From the NCBI GenBank assembly GCA_018136815.1, contig CM030939.1, positions 3,031,419 to 3,095,418 of the forward strand: 64,000 nt of DNA, in the 5' to 3' direction. The stretch is from Isochrysis galbana. Its lineage: Eukaryota; Haptophyta; Isochrysidales; Isochrysidaceae. Below, piece by piece: positions 10,147 through 20,560 of this stretch (position 1 is its first letter; every line of letters begins with the position of its first letter). Made by a program: the position numbers and the translations under genes. The notes beneath the pieces were generated by a model. That model ran no database searches. It was not told where the DNA came from and saw only the letters and a list, made by a program, of their open reading frames with translations.

Positions 10147-10625
10147 AACTAAGTTTATACTTAGTTCGCCCATGGGGGGGCACGAGCCCCCCTCTCTCTC
10201 CACTCCTCCCCTGACATGGGGGAGGATCCACCCACTCTCCTGGCACGCCTGATGGCTTGCCAGGAGCACACAGCCCTGCTGACCCATTCCTCTCCCCACA
10301 GGCCCGTCTGACGCCTGACTCGCCCGCCCTGGCCCGTCGTGGCCTGCCCATCTCTCTGACCAAACCCTCCTCCCCCTGGCCCCCCCTGATCAGGACCCCC
10401 CAGCCAGCTCTTGTCGACCTGCAGGGGCGCGGAGCGCCAGCGAGGGAGAGGCAGGAGGGGCCAGAGCCATGCCCCAGCCCCAGCCTCATCTGCCCCCTGA
10501 GCTGTGCTCCCAGGCCCCTGCAGGCCATCTGGGGGCCTGAAGTGGGGCCGCAGGCGCGCGCCATGGGCCCCCGCCGCAGGGAAGAGAGGAGGAAGAGGGA
10601 AGAGAGAGGGGAGGGGGGAGCGGCA
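10147..10625 (+). mobile_element. Short LINE-derived element (S type), 5' hairpin plus body
   Basis: Begins with the perfect hairpin AACTAAGT-TTAT-ACTTAGTT (10147-10166), then CGCCC and ATG in MGGHEPPLSLH, an internal stretch of the S-type ORF1. The body is Pro-rich and parallels 46336-46830. The 3' end could not be located; similarity fades near 10625, where the sequence meets GCTAACATATCTTC. The insertion lies upstream of the axonemal gene. Confidence 0.6.
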
Positions 10626-10666
10626 GCTCCCCCCTCCGGTGCTAACATATCTTCTTGCCCTGTTTA

Positions 10667-11458
10667 GGTGAAAGAAGATGGGGGGCGCCAGAGCCAGGAG
10701 GGAAGCGGGCCGCGGCTCGCCGCGGCCACTCGCTCGGGCGAAGGAGATTAGCGCTCTGGACCCCTAAACTCACGAGTGCCCCCCCCCCCCCCCCCTGCGT
10801 TGTTTTTACCCGAAAGGGGTTTCCCCCCAGCGTGGCCTCGAGGAGAGGGTGTGCTGGTGTGCTGGGGTGGAGAAAGAGAACAGAGATAAGAGAATAGGAG
10901 GGGGGAAGAGAGAGAGAAGGAGAGCGAGCCAAAGAGAGGAGGAACCCCCCGTTTGCTATCGGGGGATTTCCTCTTCCCCCGATAGCTATTGGGGGGTCCG
11001 CTTACGGCACCCCCCAGGAGCTATCCCCCGATAGCTCTCGGGGGATTTTCTCGGCCCCCCGATAGCTCTCGGGGGCGCTATTGGCGATCGGGAAAAAATT
11101 TCCCCCCGATAGCTCTCGGGGGCCCCCGATAGCTATCGGGGGGCGTTGGCTCCTGGGGGGTAACATATACCCACTTTATGGGGTATTATTCAAAAAATCA
11201 ACCAAACCGGAGATCGCAGCCTCTAGTATCAGTAGTACGACTATAAAGTTTAAATAAGTTTCAATATACATCACCGGTCACCGGAGGGCAAACAATACCA
11301 TCCTTCAAATATACAACGCATGAGCTACTTCTCTCATTCTCTCATAACTAATCTTTGCGCACGCCTTTCGACGGCCCACCATCAACTAGTCCAAGTGCTG
11401 CAACCCGTCAAGAAGCACCCAACCCGTCGATCGATATTCGTCTGCATCTGAATCCAAT
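10667..11458. other. Intergenic with palindrome cluster
   Basis: No gene. Contains a C16 run (10781-10796), a purine-rich stretch and the palindrome cluster described separately; 11162-11458 is AT-richer and holds nothing recognisable. Confidence 0.4.
10951..11161. repeat. Cluster of CCCCCGATAGCT(A/C)TCGGGGG palindromes
   Basis: At least five copies or near copies of a 20-bp palindrome centred on GATAGCTATC or GATAGCTCTC with C5/G5 arms lie in 210 bases. Two of them are back to back at about 11100-11145. The cluster is bracketed by an inverted pair, ACCCCCCAGGAGC (about 11008) and GGCTCCTGGGGGGT (about 11148). Such sequence can form cruciforms. It may be a tandemly propagated small transposon end or a protein-binding array. 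Confidence 0.6.
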
Positions 11459-12420
11459 TTAGACGGCTACATCCTTGTGCATGTCATTCTTGGGCAAGCT
11501 GGCAAGCCATCCATCTCGCTCAGGTTGAGGCCAGATCCACCTCCACCTGCCACTGCTGGCCGAGTCTGTCCACTCCACTTCAATGGCTCCACTATAAGGC
11601 ACAGCAATGAGTGGAATCATGGTAAACACATCAGCGGGTTGTGCAAGACGCGCCAAATAGGGATGGTATCGGGACATGCGTGAGACATGGTTGCGGCCTT
11701 CCCTACCAGTTGGGCCAAACCACCGAGCGGAACCCGTCCGCGATACCGGCACCAAGCGCAGTACAGAGAAGTGCTTGATTGATTGCATTGTGTGCAACGA
11801 TAAGTGTGACGCCATCGACGTCAGCAGCGGTCGCTGGGTCAGCTCGAATCACTGACCAGACGCGATGTGCCCTCTCCCACAGGTCATGCACAGGCATGAA
11901 GCCCTCAGCCAGCTCAAAAATTTCTGCCTCCTCCTTCCATCTCCTGTGATCGTGGGTGGTGTGCAAGCATCAGCGCAGCGGGCATGGCGCGTGTTAGAGA
12001 TGGCGATGTGCACCGTATGTACCTGTATGCTTCAGGCTCTTCTGCCTTGATGTCTATACTCAGCCTTCCGCTCCACTCTTTGAGCTCAATCTCCATCAGG
12101 TCTTCCAGAACAACATGTGACGCTGCGGCCGTGGCCGCCGCCGGCCACTTGCCGGCGACTAGCTCGAGCGTGTGCTGAGCTCGAGAGAGCGGGCTCGCGT
12201 AGACGGCCTTGACAGGGGTATCGGAGAGCAGACCACACAGAGCATCACCTGTGCTGACTGCCTGCTGCAACCCGAGCGCTGTGAGCTTGCTGAAGTCGGA
12301 GGTGCCCTGCATCCGACCCTCTGCATTCCAGTCAGTCTGGCCGTGCCGGAGCAACACGAACCGGCGCGCTCCTACCGGTGTACTCACGACGGCGCTCGCG
12401 GCCAGCGTCCAGCCGAGCAT
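11459..12420 (-). CDS. Histidine phosphatase (phosphoglycerate mutase-like) family protein
   Basis: Three exons, 12420-12023, 11943-11707 and 11591-11459 (introns 79 and 115 nt, GT-AG), give 255 aa. The catalytic motif LLRHGQTDWN is at residues 23-32, so His26 would be the phosphorylated residue. The acidic helix MEIELKEWSGRL and the second His in VAHNAINQALL fit branch 1 of the family. The last junction makes WPNCGAIEVEW, matching the family's terminal N-C-x-x-x-V-E strand, which supports the splice model. Residues 1-17 are hydrophobic and could be a targeting or signal segment. The substrate cannot be told from sequence; fructose-bisphosphatase-like, carboxyarabinitol-phosphatase-like and cofactor-dependent mutase relatives all share these motifs. 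Confidence 0.8.
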
Positions 12421-13645
12421 CGCAAGACCCCACGGCCTCCGACGGGCTTCCCGGGCAACTCAAGAACTTGTGTCTGTGAAGAAGCACTGGAAAAGTGGAA
12501 AATACTACTACTACTACTATGGGAGTCTCCGAGCGAGCGTGTGCTCTGGGTCATCTCCGCTTTGCTGCTGGGGGCCGCGCTATCCCCCCCTTGCCCCGTT
12601 CCGAGAGCCCGAGAGGGCCCTGCTAGCCCTCGTTGCCAAAAGTTTGACGTTCTATTTTTGGAAAGTGCCGGCAGGACTCCCGCTTTCATCGGGCTGATCC
12701 GACACATCTGGCCTAGCCACTATGCGGGCTGCCACAGGGCTCCCACAAGTGAGATTGAACCGCAGGCACACTGCCCTGCCAGCGTTGCTCCGTCGCGCAC
12801 GCGTCGTTCTCACACGACCGTCGCAGCAGGTCGAGTGGGCCCAAAACGGCTGTACAAAAGTCTGACAATAGCGCGAGGCGAGAGGAGTAGGGGCTCTGGT
12901 GGACCGGGAGGGAGAGGGAGTCGCGAGTCGCGAGGCCATGGTGGCACATTATCTTGGACCACTGCCGGACCACTGCCGTGGCCGGTGAGCAGTTCTCGAC
13001 GCCCTCGCCCACCGCCCACCATCCCTCTGCTGAGCTGCCTCTGTTCCTTCGTCTCCCACTCACTCACTGTAGGGAGCGCTCATACACTTCACGAGATGGC
13101 GCGACATGTGTGTAGCGCGGGGCGCTCGCCGCCGGTGTACATCTGCTCTCAGTCCGACTGTATTTCGCGCAACGTCTTCGATGGCCTGAAATTCGGTATT
13201 TTTCGAAAATTTCGCCGTGGAACGTGGAACCCCCAATTTTTTTTGCTGGTCCATCCTACCGGAACCCGTAGGGAGCTTATTTAGCCCTTCATTTACCCAT
13301 TGTAGCTGGTGCCCTCCGCATCCCCATAGTGAGTGACCGGGCTAGTAACATATACTACATCATAGTACTAGTAGTATATATGTCGGTACCAAATGAAGGC
13401 AAACGACTTTATTATTAAAATATGTAGGCATCTTCAGGAGTTTTAAAAACCTTGTGCATAGCATATATGCTGCATAGGGTATTCTATACTGTCCATATGG
13501 ATGTGGCCTGGCAAAAATGTATGAGCCCCAGACCCGAATCCTATTCCTACCATAAATTCCATTTAAAGTTACGTACTAGGGTGAAACAAAATTATCCGCC
13601 CGGGGCAGAGGGGGCAGCGCGCGCGCGCGCGAAGGCCCACTCGCG
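12421..13645. other. Intergenic; one dispersed repeat
   Basis: Divergent promoter space between the phosphatase and the next plus-strand gene. Holds a (CTA)n microsatellite at about 12505-12522 and the repeat at 13182-13285. Long open frames here lack protein character. Confidence 0.4.
13182..13285 (-). repeat. About 100-bp dispersed repeat, copy 1
   Basis: Its reverse complement aligns along its length with 20067-20165. Shared blocks include CTAAATAAGC at one end, a central CAGCAAAAAAAA and AAATTTTCGAAAAAT. No coding potential and no clear terminal inverted repeat. Confidence 0.6.
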
Positions 13646-15524
13646 ATGCTCGCTGGCGCACGCCTCGCCGCTGCCGCCGCACGGGCGAGTGCGCCACGGC
13701 TGCGCCTGGCGCGGCGTCACGGATCGACGGCGATCCGTAGCGGATCGTCCATCATGCCTGAATGGTCCACCTCGCCCGCCTATATCGCTGCAATCATAGG
13801 GATCGTTGTTGGGCAGAGACTGCTCTCGGGCACCAGTGGGAAGAACAAGGAAATGGACAACATCAAGCCTGGCGTGACCGACGCGGCGTACAAGCCACCG
13901 GACCAGCGGGCCAAGTCCATGCCGGCGGCACCAACCATGCCCGCCAAAGAACTGTCCACACAAGTCAAGGTCGCGCCAGCTGCATCCGAGGAGGCAGCCG
14001 AACCGGTTGCGGCAACGCCAGCTGGTGTCGAGCCGGCTGCTGCCGACAGCCCCACTTCTCCCGATGCAGCAGCGCCGAACGTGCCCGAGCTTCCCACTCG
14101 CGACTTTGACAGTGAGTCGAATGCTCCTCAACCCGTTGGCTCGGTGCTGACGTACGGGGACCTGTGCGCCTTCTCGGATGGCTCAAACTTGTGGCTACGG
14201 AAGCAGGCAGAACATGGACTGCTCCACTGCAACCTTGGCAAGGGCATGAAGGTAACTGCTCAATTTTTCATCTCCGTGTTAGACCTCCTTTTGTCCGATA
14301 TCAGAGTTTACCACTGACTCGATGCGCTGAGCTCTTCTGGCACACGCGTGTGCCATATTCTGGAGCAGATATTCACACCCTGGTGGTTGGCCTTTAGGTT
14401 CTCGGCTTTACGCATGATGGCTCGTGGCTTATCACACTCACAGGGCAACAGAAAGTCACCGCATTTCCAATCGCCGGCGCAGACCCCGTCGACTTGATTT
14501 CCTTTGAAGGTATTGCGTCCCTACTCCACCTTCGATGAATGTCCCCAACTCCCATTTTGCACATGTCATTGAGACCTTGTAATCTCTAAACCACGTCGCT
14601 CATCCCACATCACACCCGGCCACCTGCTCCCAAGGGACGTGTGGCCGAACCACCATGAGCACCTTACTTATCGCAGAGACGAGCCTCCCTCCAGTACAGT
14701 GATTACTAAGCTCTGCCTTCTAATCCCTTACTCGAACCACCCTTGCTTCATCTGGATGTGTGGCAGGGAAGACAAACGGGCCAAAGCTCCGCTCCACCTT
14801 CATGGTTGACAAGCCAGAGCTGATTCTGTTCGAGATTGACGGTCTCGCACCAGCTGGCACATCAGCTATTTATCGACTTGAACTCCCTTCGCCTGGAGCC
14901 CCATTTTCATCGCCCTTGCTCATGCTGGACACGACGGCTCCTTTAGTCGATGGCAAGCCCACACAATGGCTTGTTGATGAGGAAAGTGCCACGGTAGGTC
15001 CATTGCTCACGTCTTGTTGCCAGAGGCCTGGTCAAGCTTGCACGAGCTCCGCACAGATTGAGGGTGTGCGCCCCGATCATCCCGGCTCCTATCATCAACG
15101 GTGTCGTACAGGTGCGTGGTGTGATAATGCACGACGGTGGCACAACCAAGTTGATGATGCGCGAGATGGAGGAGTCGCGACACGGTGGCGAGCGTTGGAG
15201 TGCGACGTGCAAACGACTCGGGCTACCACTTCCTCCGGTAGACCCATCAGCCCCGCCTACCTACAGCGAATGGCGCAAGGTCGCGGAATGGGACGAGGCC
15301 TCACAGGTGAGCCGTCTTGTTCACATCCACCCTCTTCCCCTCTTCTTGCGTGCACTGTCTCTCTTTCCTCCGCCCACTGATCTCAACCCCTCTTCTCCCC
15401 CAAGACAACCTTCCTTGGCTTTCGGGAGGGCCTTGCTTGGCTGCAGTTTGCTGCAACACGCGAGTTTGTGGCCTTGGCGGCAGATGGGGTCCGCTTTCAA
15501 TTAGATTTTGTCGATGTCGATTGA
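13646..15524 (+). CDS. Membrane-anchored protein with WD-like segment, function unknown
   Basis: Five exons, 13646-14251, 14398-14509, 14767-14993, 15112-15306 and 15405-15524. All have GT-AG borders and consistent phase, giving 419 aa. Residues 1-30 are Ala/Arg-rich with no acidic residue, like an organelle transit peptide. A hydrophobic helix (SPAYIAAIIGIVVGQRLL) follows at about 43-61, then a Pro/Ala-rich linker to about 150. The C-terminal half contains VLGFTHDGSWLITL and similar strands that resemble a WD40 blade, and ends in a Trp/Phe-rich segment (REGLAWLQFAA). I do not recognise the family. The last intron (98 nt) is CT-rich before CAAG. A mitochondrial or plastid inner-membrane location is inference. 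Confidence 0.6.
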
Positions 15525-16915
15525 GGCCTCGCCTTCCGGACGTCTGGAAGCCACCGTATGTGGAGCATAGCTGCGCAGATGTTGGATGGGTCTCAAGGGC
15601 ACAGGCTGAGGTCATGTCGACATTGATGGGCTGCAATCCCGTGCTCAGCGTGCTTAGCCCTGAAATGGACAGTAGCATCGGGGCTAGCTTATGTCCACGA
15701 TAAATGAATATGTATCTCTTGGATGATCAAATGCGCAAACTCATTCATACTGACTTGATGAAGACGCGATCAGGATTTCGGAAAACGCCTTCATTGATCT
15801 TGTCCTCTAGTTCCACTGCCCAATCGAGTCGCAAAGTGCTACTCTGTGTGGATCGACGTGGACGGAGCCTTCATTCCACTGAGTTGATAGCAGAAAGGAT
15901 TTCTAGAGCACCCTCTCCCACCGGCGGTCGCGCGTGTTTGTGCGCCCGTCATTCATGCGTGAATGTGAGCTGGAACTGCAACAAGCGTATGCTTGAGACA
16001 TGGAACATGCGCAGCGTCAAGGTCACTGCGAGAGGATCCCGTAGTGCGTGCGATCGTGGATCGCTGTGCACCATCTCCGCGAACAGATGAACGTAGACGG
16101 GATCCTCATGGGTGTGAATCGTCTCTTGCAAGTCTTGTTGTTCGTTGTTGAATGCTGCCTGCTTTCGCAGTGTTTAACATAGCTTGGGCATACGAACATA
16201 TAGGTTGCCGTAATGTATGCTGATCCCCCCATCGGCAATCACTGCAGCATGGCATAGTGGTCTACGCTCGAGTCTAGAAAGGCCCATCCACGTTCTCCCG
16301 TTCCCTGCCCCATTATTGCCGCTATTGCGCCTTTGCCGATTCGTGGGGCAACGCCAACGGTTTAGAGGCTTTCGCTTCCGCCTCCCAGAGCGTGCATGAG
16401 GGCGCGCGAAAACTGGCAAGAGGTCAGTCATGTCAAAAGTAGCCCATCCCTGTAGTCTTCTGTCGACCACCACACTTCCGCACATGGATAGTACTATATG
16501 CCTTCCCAACCTTTTTTCCTTGGGCTTGGCTCGGCGGAGCGCTCTCAGCAAGCTCGTGGAGCCATGCAAGCTCACCGAGCCATGGTACAGGGGGTCCGCT
16601 TTCATTCCGTGACATTGCTGCAGCATGCTGCCGGCAAGGTCACTGAATTGACGGCCAATCCAGGAGCGCCTAGCCCTACCTAGCCCGCGGCACAGCACGG
16701 ATACTCCGTCACACCATGTGCACTAGTGAACGTGCAAGCAAAGAGCATGTGGGTCAGGTTTCGGGCACCATTCTTTTCCCGCCTTCTTTCCTAGCTCTGC
16801 CTGTATCGCGCCCCTTTCTCTCCCTGCCTTAACCTCACGCGCACATAACCCATCTGAGTGGCACATGATGAATGTCGAAGGTGGAGCCTTGACGATCACT
16901 ACCTGGGAGAAGTAC
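15525..16915. other. Intergenic; possible minus-strand exon, unassigned
   Basis: No complete gene could be assembled. On the minus strand, after the splice-like site CGAAAGCAG at about 16150, a frame reads AAFNNEQQDLQETIHTHEDP and continues for about 40 residues to 15990. Another protein-like piece, GWATFDMTDLLPVFA, lies near 16400. These may be exons of one unrecognised minus-strand gene. No domain was identified. Confidence 0.25.
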
Positions 16916-17314
16916 TTAGATCTGCATGTTGGAATCTGTACTTTCGATTGACAACTCGTGTCTCTGCTGATCTCTGGGCCAAAACAGGCAAATGCCCACG
17001 CCGATCAGCGAGACGATGGAGCCTATTACATCGCCTCGATCAAGCACGCAGTTATCGAAGATGTAGCCCCACGCGTACGACATCCCGATGAAGATGCCCC
17101 CATAAACAGCGTACAGGCGGCCAAAATCATCCAGCGGCTGCAAGGTTGGAATGATACCGTACACAACCAGGACGAGGCTGCCAGCGAATGCCCATACAGT
17201 AGGTTTGCCTTCCCGTAGTGCCTGCCATACGAGCCATCCGCCACCAATCTCCGCTAGGCCTGCGAGGACGAAGAGGAGAGAGACGTGGAGCACCGATAAT
17301 GCCGTCCATGTCAT
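16916..17314 (-). CDS. UPF0060 (YnfA-type) small multidrug-transporter-like membrane protein
   Basis: Single exon, 132 aa, with four predicted membrane helices. The family core is clear: AGLAEIGGGWLVWQAL in helix 1, the second helix GSLVLVVYGIIPTLQP, then FGRLYAVYGGIFIGMSYAWG and the last helix GSIVSLIGVGICLFW. Bacterial YnfA proteins are about 108 aa; this one has a 20-residue polar tail (QQRHELSIESTDSNMQI). The family is structurally related to the SMR transporters, but its substrate is unknown. It is common in bacteria and patchy in eukaryotes, so an ancient transfer is possible; GC content and flanks look native. No intron, so contamination should be excluded by looking at flanking reads. 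Confidence 0.85.
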   Translation of the reverse strand: MTWTALSVLHVSLLFVLAGLAEIGGGWLVWQALREGKPTVWAFAGSLVLVVYGIIPTLQPLDDFGRLYAVYGGIFIGMSYAWGYIFDNCVLDRGDVIGSIVSLIGVGICLFWPRDQQRHELSIESTDSNMQI

Positions 17315-17525
17315 CTGCGCCGCCAGCCGCCAAATTCAACCCAGGTCATAATAACCCTACTCTAGTACTGCCGTAGTCCGCGAGACGGACGGTCAATATG
17401 TTTTTAGTACATATGGCTATATTTGGAGCCCCTAGGGGACCTAGGAGTGTCCCAGGGGGCCTCTGGATGTGCAATGGGGCCCCTCCTAGGCCTGGGTAGA
17501 TCTCCCTATCATAAATTCGTCAACT

Positions 17526-17722
17526 ATGCCTTCTTTTAGAGGCGCGGGAGAACGTTGCGCCCGCCGAAGAAAGAAGGCTAGGCGTGTGTCTCCCCAGAAG
17601 GGGGTTTGTGGGTACTCTGGGTGCCTCATTGATAAGCCTAAGCGTCCTCAGCACCGGTGTTTCGCCTGTCGTGATGGCTCTGGTGCCTACTACCATCTTC
17701 AGTGTTTTTTTGCGTGCCAGGG
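17526..17722 (+). pseudogene. Cys-rich fragment resembling a piggyBac-type transposase C-terminus
   Basis: A 60-residue frame reads RRVSPQKGVCGYSGC, then KRPQHRCFAC and YYHLQCFFAC. The order C...C, basic stretch, C-x2-C, H..CF resembles the zinc-ribbon tail of piggyBac transposases. No DDD catalytic core is present nearby. It is followed within 30 bases by a degenerate LINE 5' end. Another zinc-binding protein fragment is possible. Confidence 0.25.
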
Positions 17723-18229
17723 AGGGAGGCGGCGAGCGCTCCGTGACCCTATCAGTTTACCGATAGTTCTATATGTGCCACGAAATCAGGCTATTAATAT
17801 ATACACATACACATTACACATTACACACACATGAAGGAGAGAGGAGAGAGAGTAACACTGCATATACATAGCTATATATATACCGCGCGGGGGGCCCCGG
17901 CCTCCCGGCACAGTACCGAATATGTACTGTGCTATATGTATATGTGGCTATTTATACACGGTTATAACTTCTATCTTGTTACCAATGTTGTGCGCTTACA
18001 CTTCGATTTGGAGCTTGCGCTAACACCTCCCAAAACGACCGATGAAGGGCCAAAATCGTGGGTTACTATTAAAACAACCCCCCTGGTTCTGTATTCTGTA
18101 CTGTTAGTGTTAGAGCCCCAGCGCGTGTGCAGAGGGGAGAGGGGGGGCGAGGGGGGCGGTAAAAACCCACCATTTTCCTCGGCAATTTTTCATGGCGGCA
18201 GGTAAGCACCCCAGGAGGTCTTTCTTGGG

Positions 18230-18301
18230 CTTCGGAGAACGGTCAAAAAATGCAGCGCCCCCCGCATGTTAGTAGTTATAAATCACTGTTTGACCGCCCT
18301 A
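18230..18301 (+). repeat. GTTTGACCGCCCTA repeat, copy 1
   Basis: GTTTGACCGCCCTA occurs at 18288, with the inverted half CGGTCAAA at 18239. Other copies are at 29208-29222, 29351-29362 (partial) and 42454-42467. Two of these share a longer left arm (CTCAATCTTGACTT ... TTTCACC). This looks like a small MITE or its terminus. Confidence 0.4.
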
Positions 18302-18415
18302 AAGACAGTATACTATAATTCGTTCAGATAGCATGGGAGTCTCACTCATTTGGTAATCGTAGGGAGGCGCGGTGGAACGGCCAGTGCGCGCTCTCTGCAC
18401 GACTAGCCGTCGCTC

Positions 18416-19114
18416 TTGCCCTCCCTGTCTCCCTCTGCAAAGCCTTCATTGTCGCAGAGGCTCGTGGCAATGCTTCTGCACGGGTTGGGCGATTCGTATC
18501 ACTTCTCATTCTCCCTTTGTATTCTGGGCGAGTCGGGTGTTGGCAAGAGCCAGCTGGTCGCATGCACCCTGCCTGAGCCACCGCAGCTGCCTGAGTCGAC
18601 GGATGCGATTGCTGATCATGGCATTCGCACGAGGGCGCACACCTACGAGTCTCGCGGGGCGCGGTACCAAATACTTATGTGGGAAGTTCCTGGCGCACCG
18701 CGCTATCAGGGAGTGGCTGCACGATATGCATCCATGGCTGCTGGGCTTATCCTAGTCTTTGACCGATCGCGCCGAGCAACATTTGATCGAGTCCAGCTCT
18801 GGCTGAAGGCCGTCGAAAGCTCCAGCCCCAATCTTCCAAAAGTACTCGTTGGGAATAAATCGGATCTCACAGAAGAAGTTTCTTCTGCTGAGGCTGGTCT
18901 TCTTGCGCAGCAGCTTGAGTGCGAGTACTTTGAGACTTGTGCAACAAAAAATCAGGTGGTCCCCGAGGCCTTCTCAACTCTTATTGCCAAGGTGGTCGCA
19001 CAAATTCCGAACCCGCCCGAGCCCAGCCTGCTTTTGAAGAAACGAGTACAGATTGGAAAGCAGCTCGCAGAAAACAAAGCATTTCGTGCCGCACTGTTTG
19101 ACATGGCGAGCTAG
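18416..19114 (+). CDS. Rab/Ras-like small GTPase, divergent
   Basis: Single exon, 232 aa (an alternative Met at 18470 would remove 18 residues). G1 is GESGVGKS (38-45), G4 is NKSD (147-150) and G5 is ETCAT (173-177). The switch II motif normally written WDTAG is WEVPG here (89-93), so the conserved Asp is Glu and the Thr-Ala pair is changed; the usual catalytic Gln position is also not conserved (PGAPRY). There is no C-terminal cysteine for prenylation; the tail ends FDMAS. This pattern is typical of Rab-like proteins of intraflagellar transport or of atypical GTPases that bind nucleotide but hydrolyse it poorly. Specific partner unknown. Confidence 0.75.
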   Translation: MPSLSPSAKPSLSQRLVAMLLHGLGDSYHFSFSLCILGESGVGKSQLVACTLPEPPQLPESTDAIADHGIRTRAHTYESRGARYQILMWEVPGAPRYQGVAARYASMAAGLILVFDRSRRATFDRVQLWLKAVESSSPNLPKVLVGNKSDLTEEVSSAEAGLLAQQLECEYFETCATKNQVVPEAFSTLIAKVVAQIPNPPEPSLLLKKRVQIGKQLAENKAFRAALFDMAS

Positions 19115-19660
19115 CAATGTATCTCATGGGGAGTGGAGAGTAGAGCAATGCCCAACTATGGCAACATAGATTGTGGACCGTGATGTACGGTTGGAGCGGG
19201 AGATGTAAGAGTTCGGGGTTCGGCGGTAGTGGTGCTATGGGTGATCATGTGGGGGCAACTGCTGCAATATGCGTGTCCCCGCCCCATGTCTCCAAGCCGA
19301 ATCGCCTCGCCTCCCAATGTTGAAGTCCCAAGGTCGCGTTCCGTCGAGAGAGGACCATGCGACGTTTTATTTCATCCAATTTGAATTTTTCAACTATAAA
19401 ATACTAGTTTACAGTGGGTATTTATATTATATTTGCTATATAATGAGTTAGTATTGTAAATTGGTTATGGACATTTGATGGGGAAGAGCAGCGGAGGGAG
19501 GGAGCAGGAGGCGGGGTCGGCCGTCGGCCGACAACTCGCAACTCGCCTCGCGGGTTAATTAAGTTAAAGTTCATATTAATATCCCACCGTTCACTACATA
19601 ATGACCTGGGTCTCCACTGGCCAAATGCCAAATGGGGCGAGGGACACAAATCGAACAAAA
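19115..19660. other. Intergenic, nothing recognised
   Basis: 3' flank of the GTPase gene, AT-rich from 19380 to 19460. No supportable gene or repeat. Confidence 0.35.
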
Positions 19661-19664
19661 GGCT

Positions 19665-20030
19665 AGAATATCCATTGCCGGACGAATACACACTCGACAA
19701 AAAAAAAACAACTTGACGAGATGGGGGTTAAACATCTCCCTAAGGCATCACGAGCGGCTAGCCGAAAACGCCAATGCCTAAATGGAAATGGGTCAGCGAA
19801 TCGTGAAAAATGATTCCCGATTCTACCTGCGACGACATGGGAACACCTAGCGAAGATATATACGTCGCCGATGGTAACACCCAGAGCGACACGCACATGC
19901 ACCATGATAAGCATATCACGCACAGACGCATAGAGCATAGATAGGCATAGGCACGGCCAACCGCTTCGCGGACCGACCGAATACCTGCCGGCTATGTGGC
20001 ATAGCTAGCCCGGTCACTCACTAGGGGGGT
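19665..20030 (+). mobile_element. Degenerate LINE ORF2 C-terminal fragment
   Basis: With stops and frameshifts, the plus strand still encodes DTHMHHDKHITHRR, the motif that precedes the C-terminal zinc knuckle in the other LINE copies, and then traces of NRF and CRLCG (about 19960-20000). The preceding sequence parallels the thumb/linker region. Clearly dead. Confidence 0.6.
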
Positions 20031-20066
20031 GCGGAGGGCGAAATCGGTAATGGGCAAATGGAGGCC

Positions 20067-20165
20067 TAAATAAGCTTTCTATAGGTTCTGGTATGAGAGA
20101 TCAGCAAAAAAAATGGGGGATCCTCCGGCAAAATTTTCGAAAAATGGCCAATTTTAAGCCTCTGA
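20067..20165 (+). repeat. About 100-bp dispersed repeat, copy 2
   Basis: Aligns with the reverse complement of 13182-13285, starting at CTAAATAAGC and including CAGCAAAAAAAA and AAATTTTCGAAAAAT. Adjacent to LINE debris on the left. Confidence 0.6.
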
Positions 20166-20336
20166 AGACCAAGCGCTAAAAAGTATTCGGGCCCCCCTCC
20201 GGTATATTGCATAGCAGATGAATCCTCCACACATATGGGAGAATGCCCATGCATCGTAAAGATACTCGAAACCCCGAACGGTTTGGCCCGACATACGACA
20301 TAAATAAGTACTAGTAGTAGGAATAAGTAAGCCTAC

Positions 20337-20560
20337 AACTAAGTTTATACTTAGTTCGCCCATGGGGGGGCACGAGCCCCCCCCCCCCCCCCCCTCCTCC
20401 CCTGCCGTAGGGGAGGAACCACCCATGCCCCTGGCATGCCTGATGGCTTGCCAGGAGCACACTGCCATGCTGACCCATCCTCCTCCCCACAGGCTACAGG
20501 GTCGCCTGAATCGCGCGTCTTGGCCCCGTGTGGCCAGCCCATCGCTCCAAAAAAAATTCT
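20337..20560 (+). mobile_element. Short LINE-derived element (S type), truncated
   Basis: Begins with the perfect hairpin AACTAAGT-TTAT-ACTTAGTT (20337-20356), then ATG in MGGHEPPPPPP. The body matches the first 190 bases of the element at 46336, after which (GCCCATCGCTCC) it joins an A-run and the inverted 3' end of another LINE. Confidence 0.65.

Larger units (their letters stand above)
17315..18415. other. Intergenic with transposon debris
   Basis: Contains a Cys-rich transposase-like fragment (17526-17722), a degenerate LINE 5' end on the minus strand (17740-17775, with CTATCAGTTTACCGATAG), AT-rich microsatellites at 17790-17880, and one copy of the GTTTGACCGCCCTA repeat (18288-18301). 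Confidence 0.4.

Noticed and set aside
10951..11161. CRISPR-like array
   Set aside because: The repeats are self-complementary, spacing is irregular and spacers are near zero; the host is eukaryotic.
12172..13284. 370-codon plus-strand frame
   Set aside because: It overlaps the first exon of the phosphatase in antisense, contains the dispersed repeat and has no protein-like composition.
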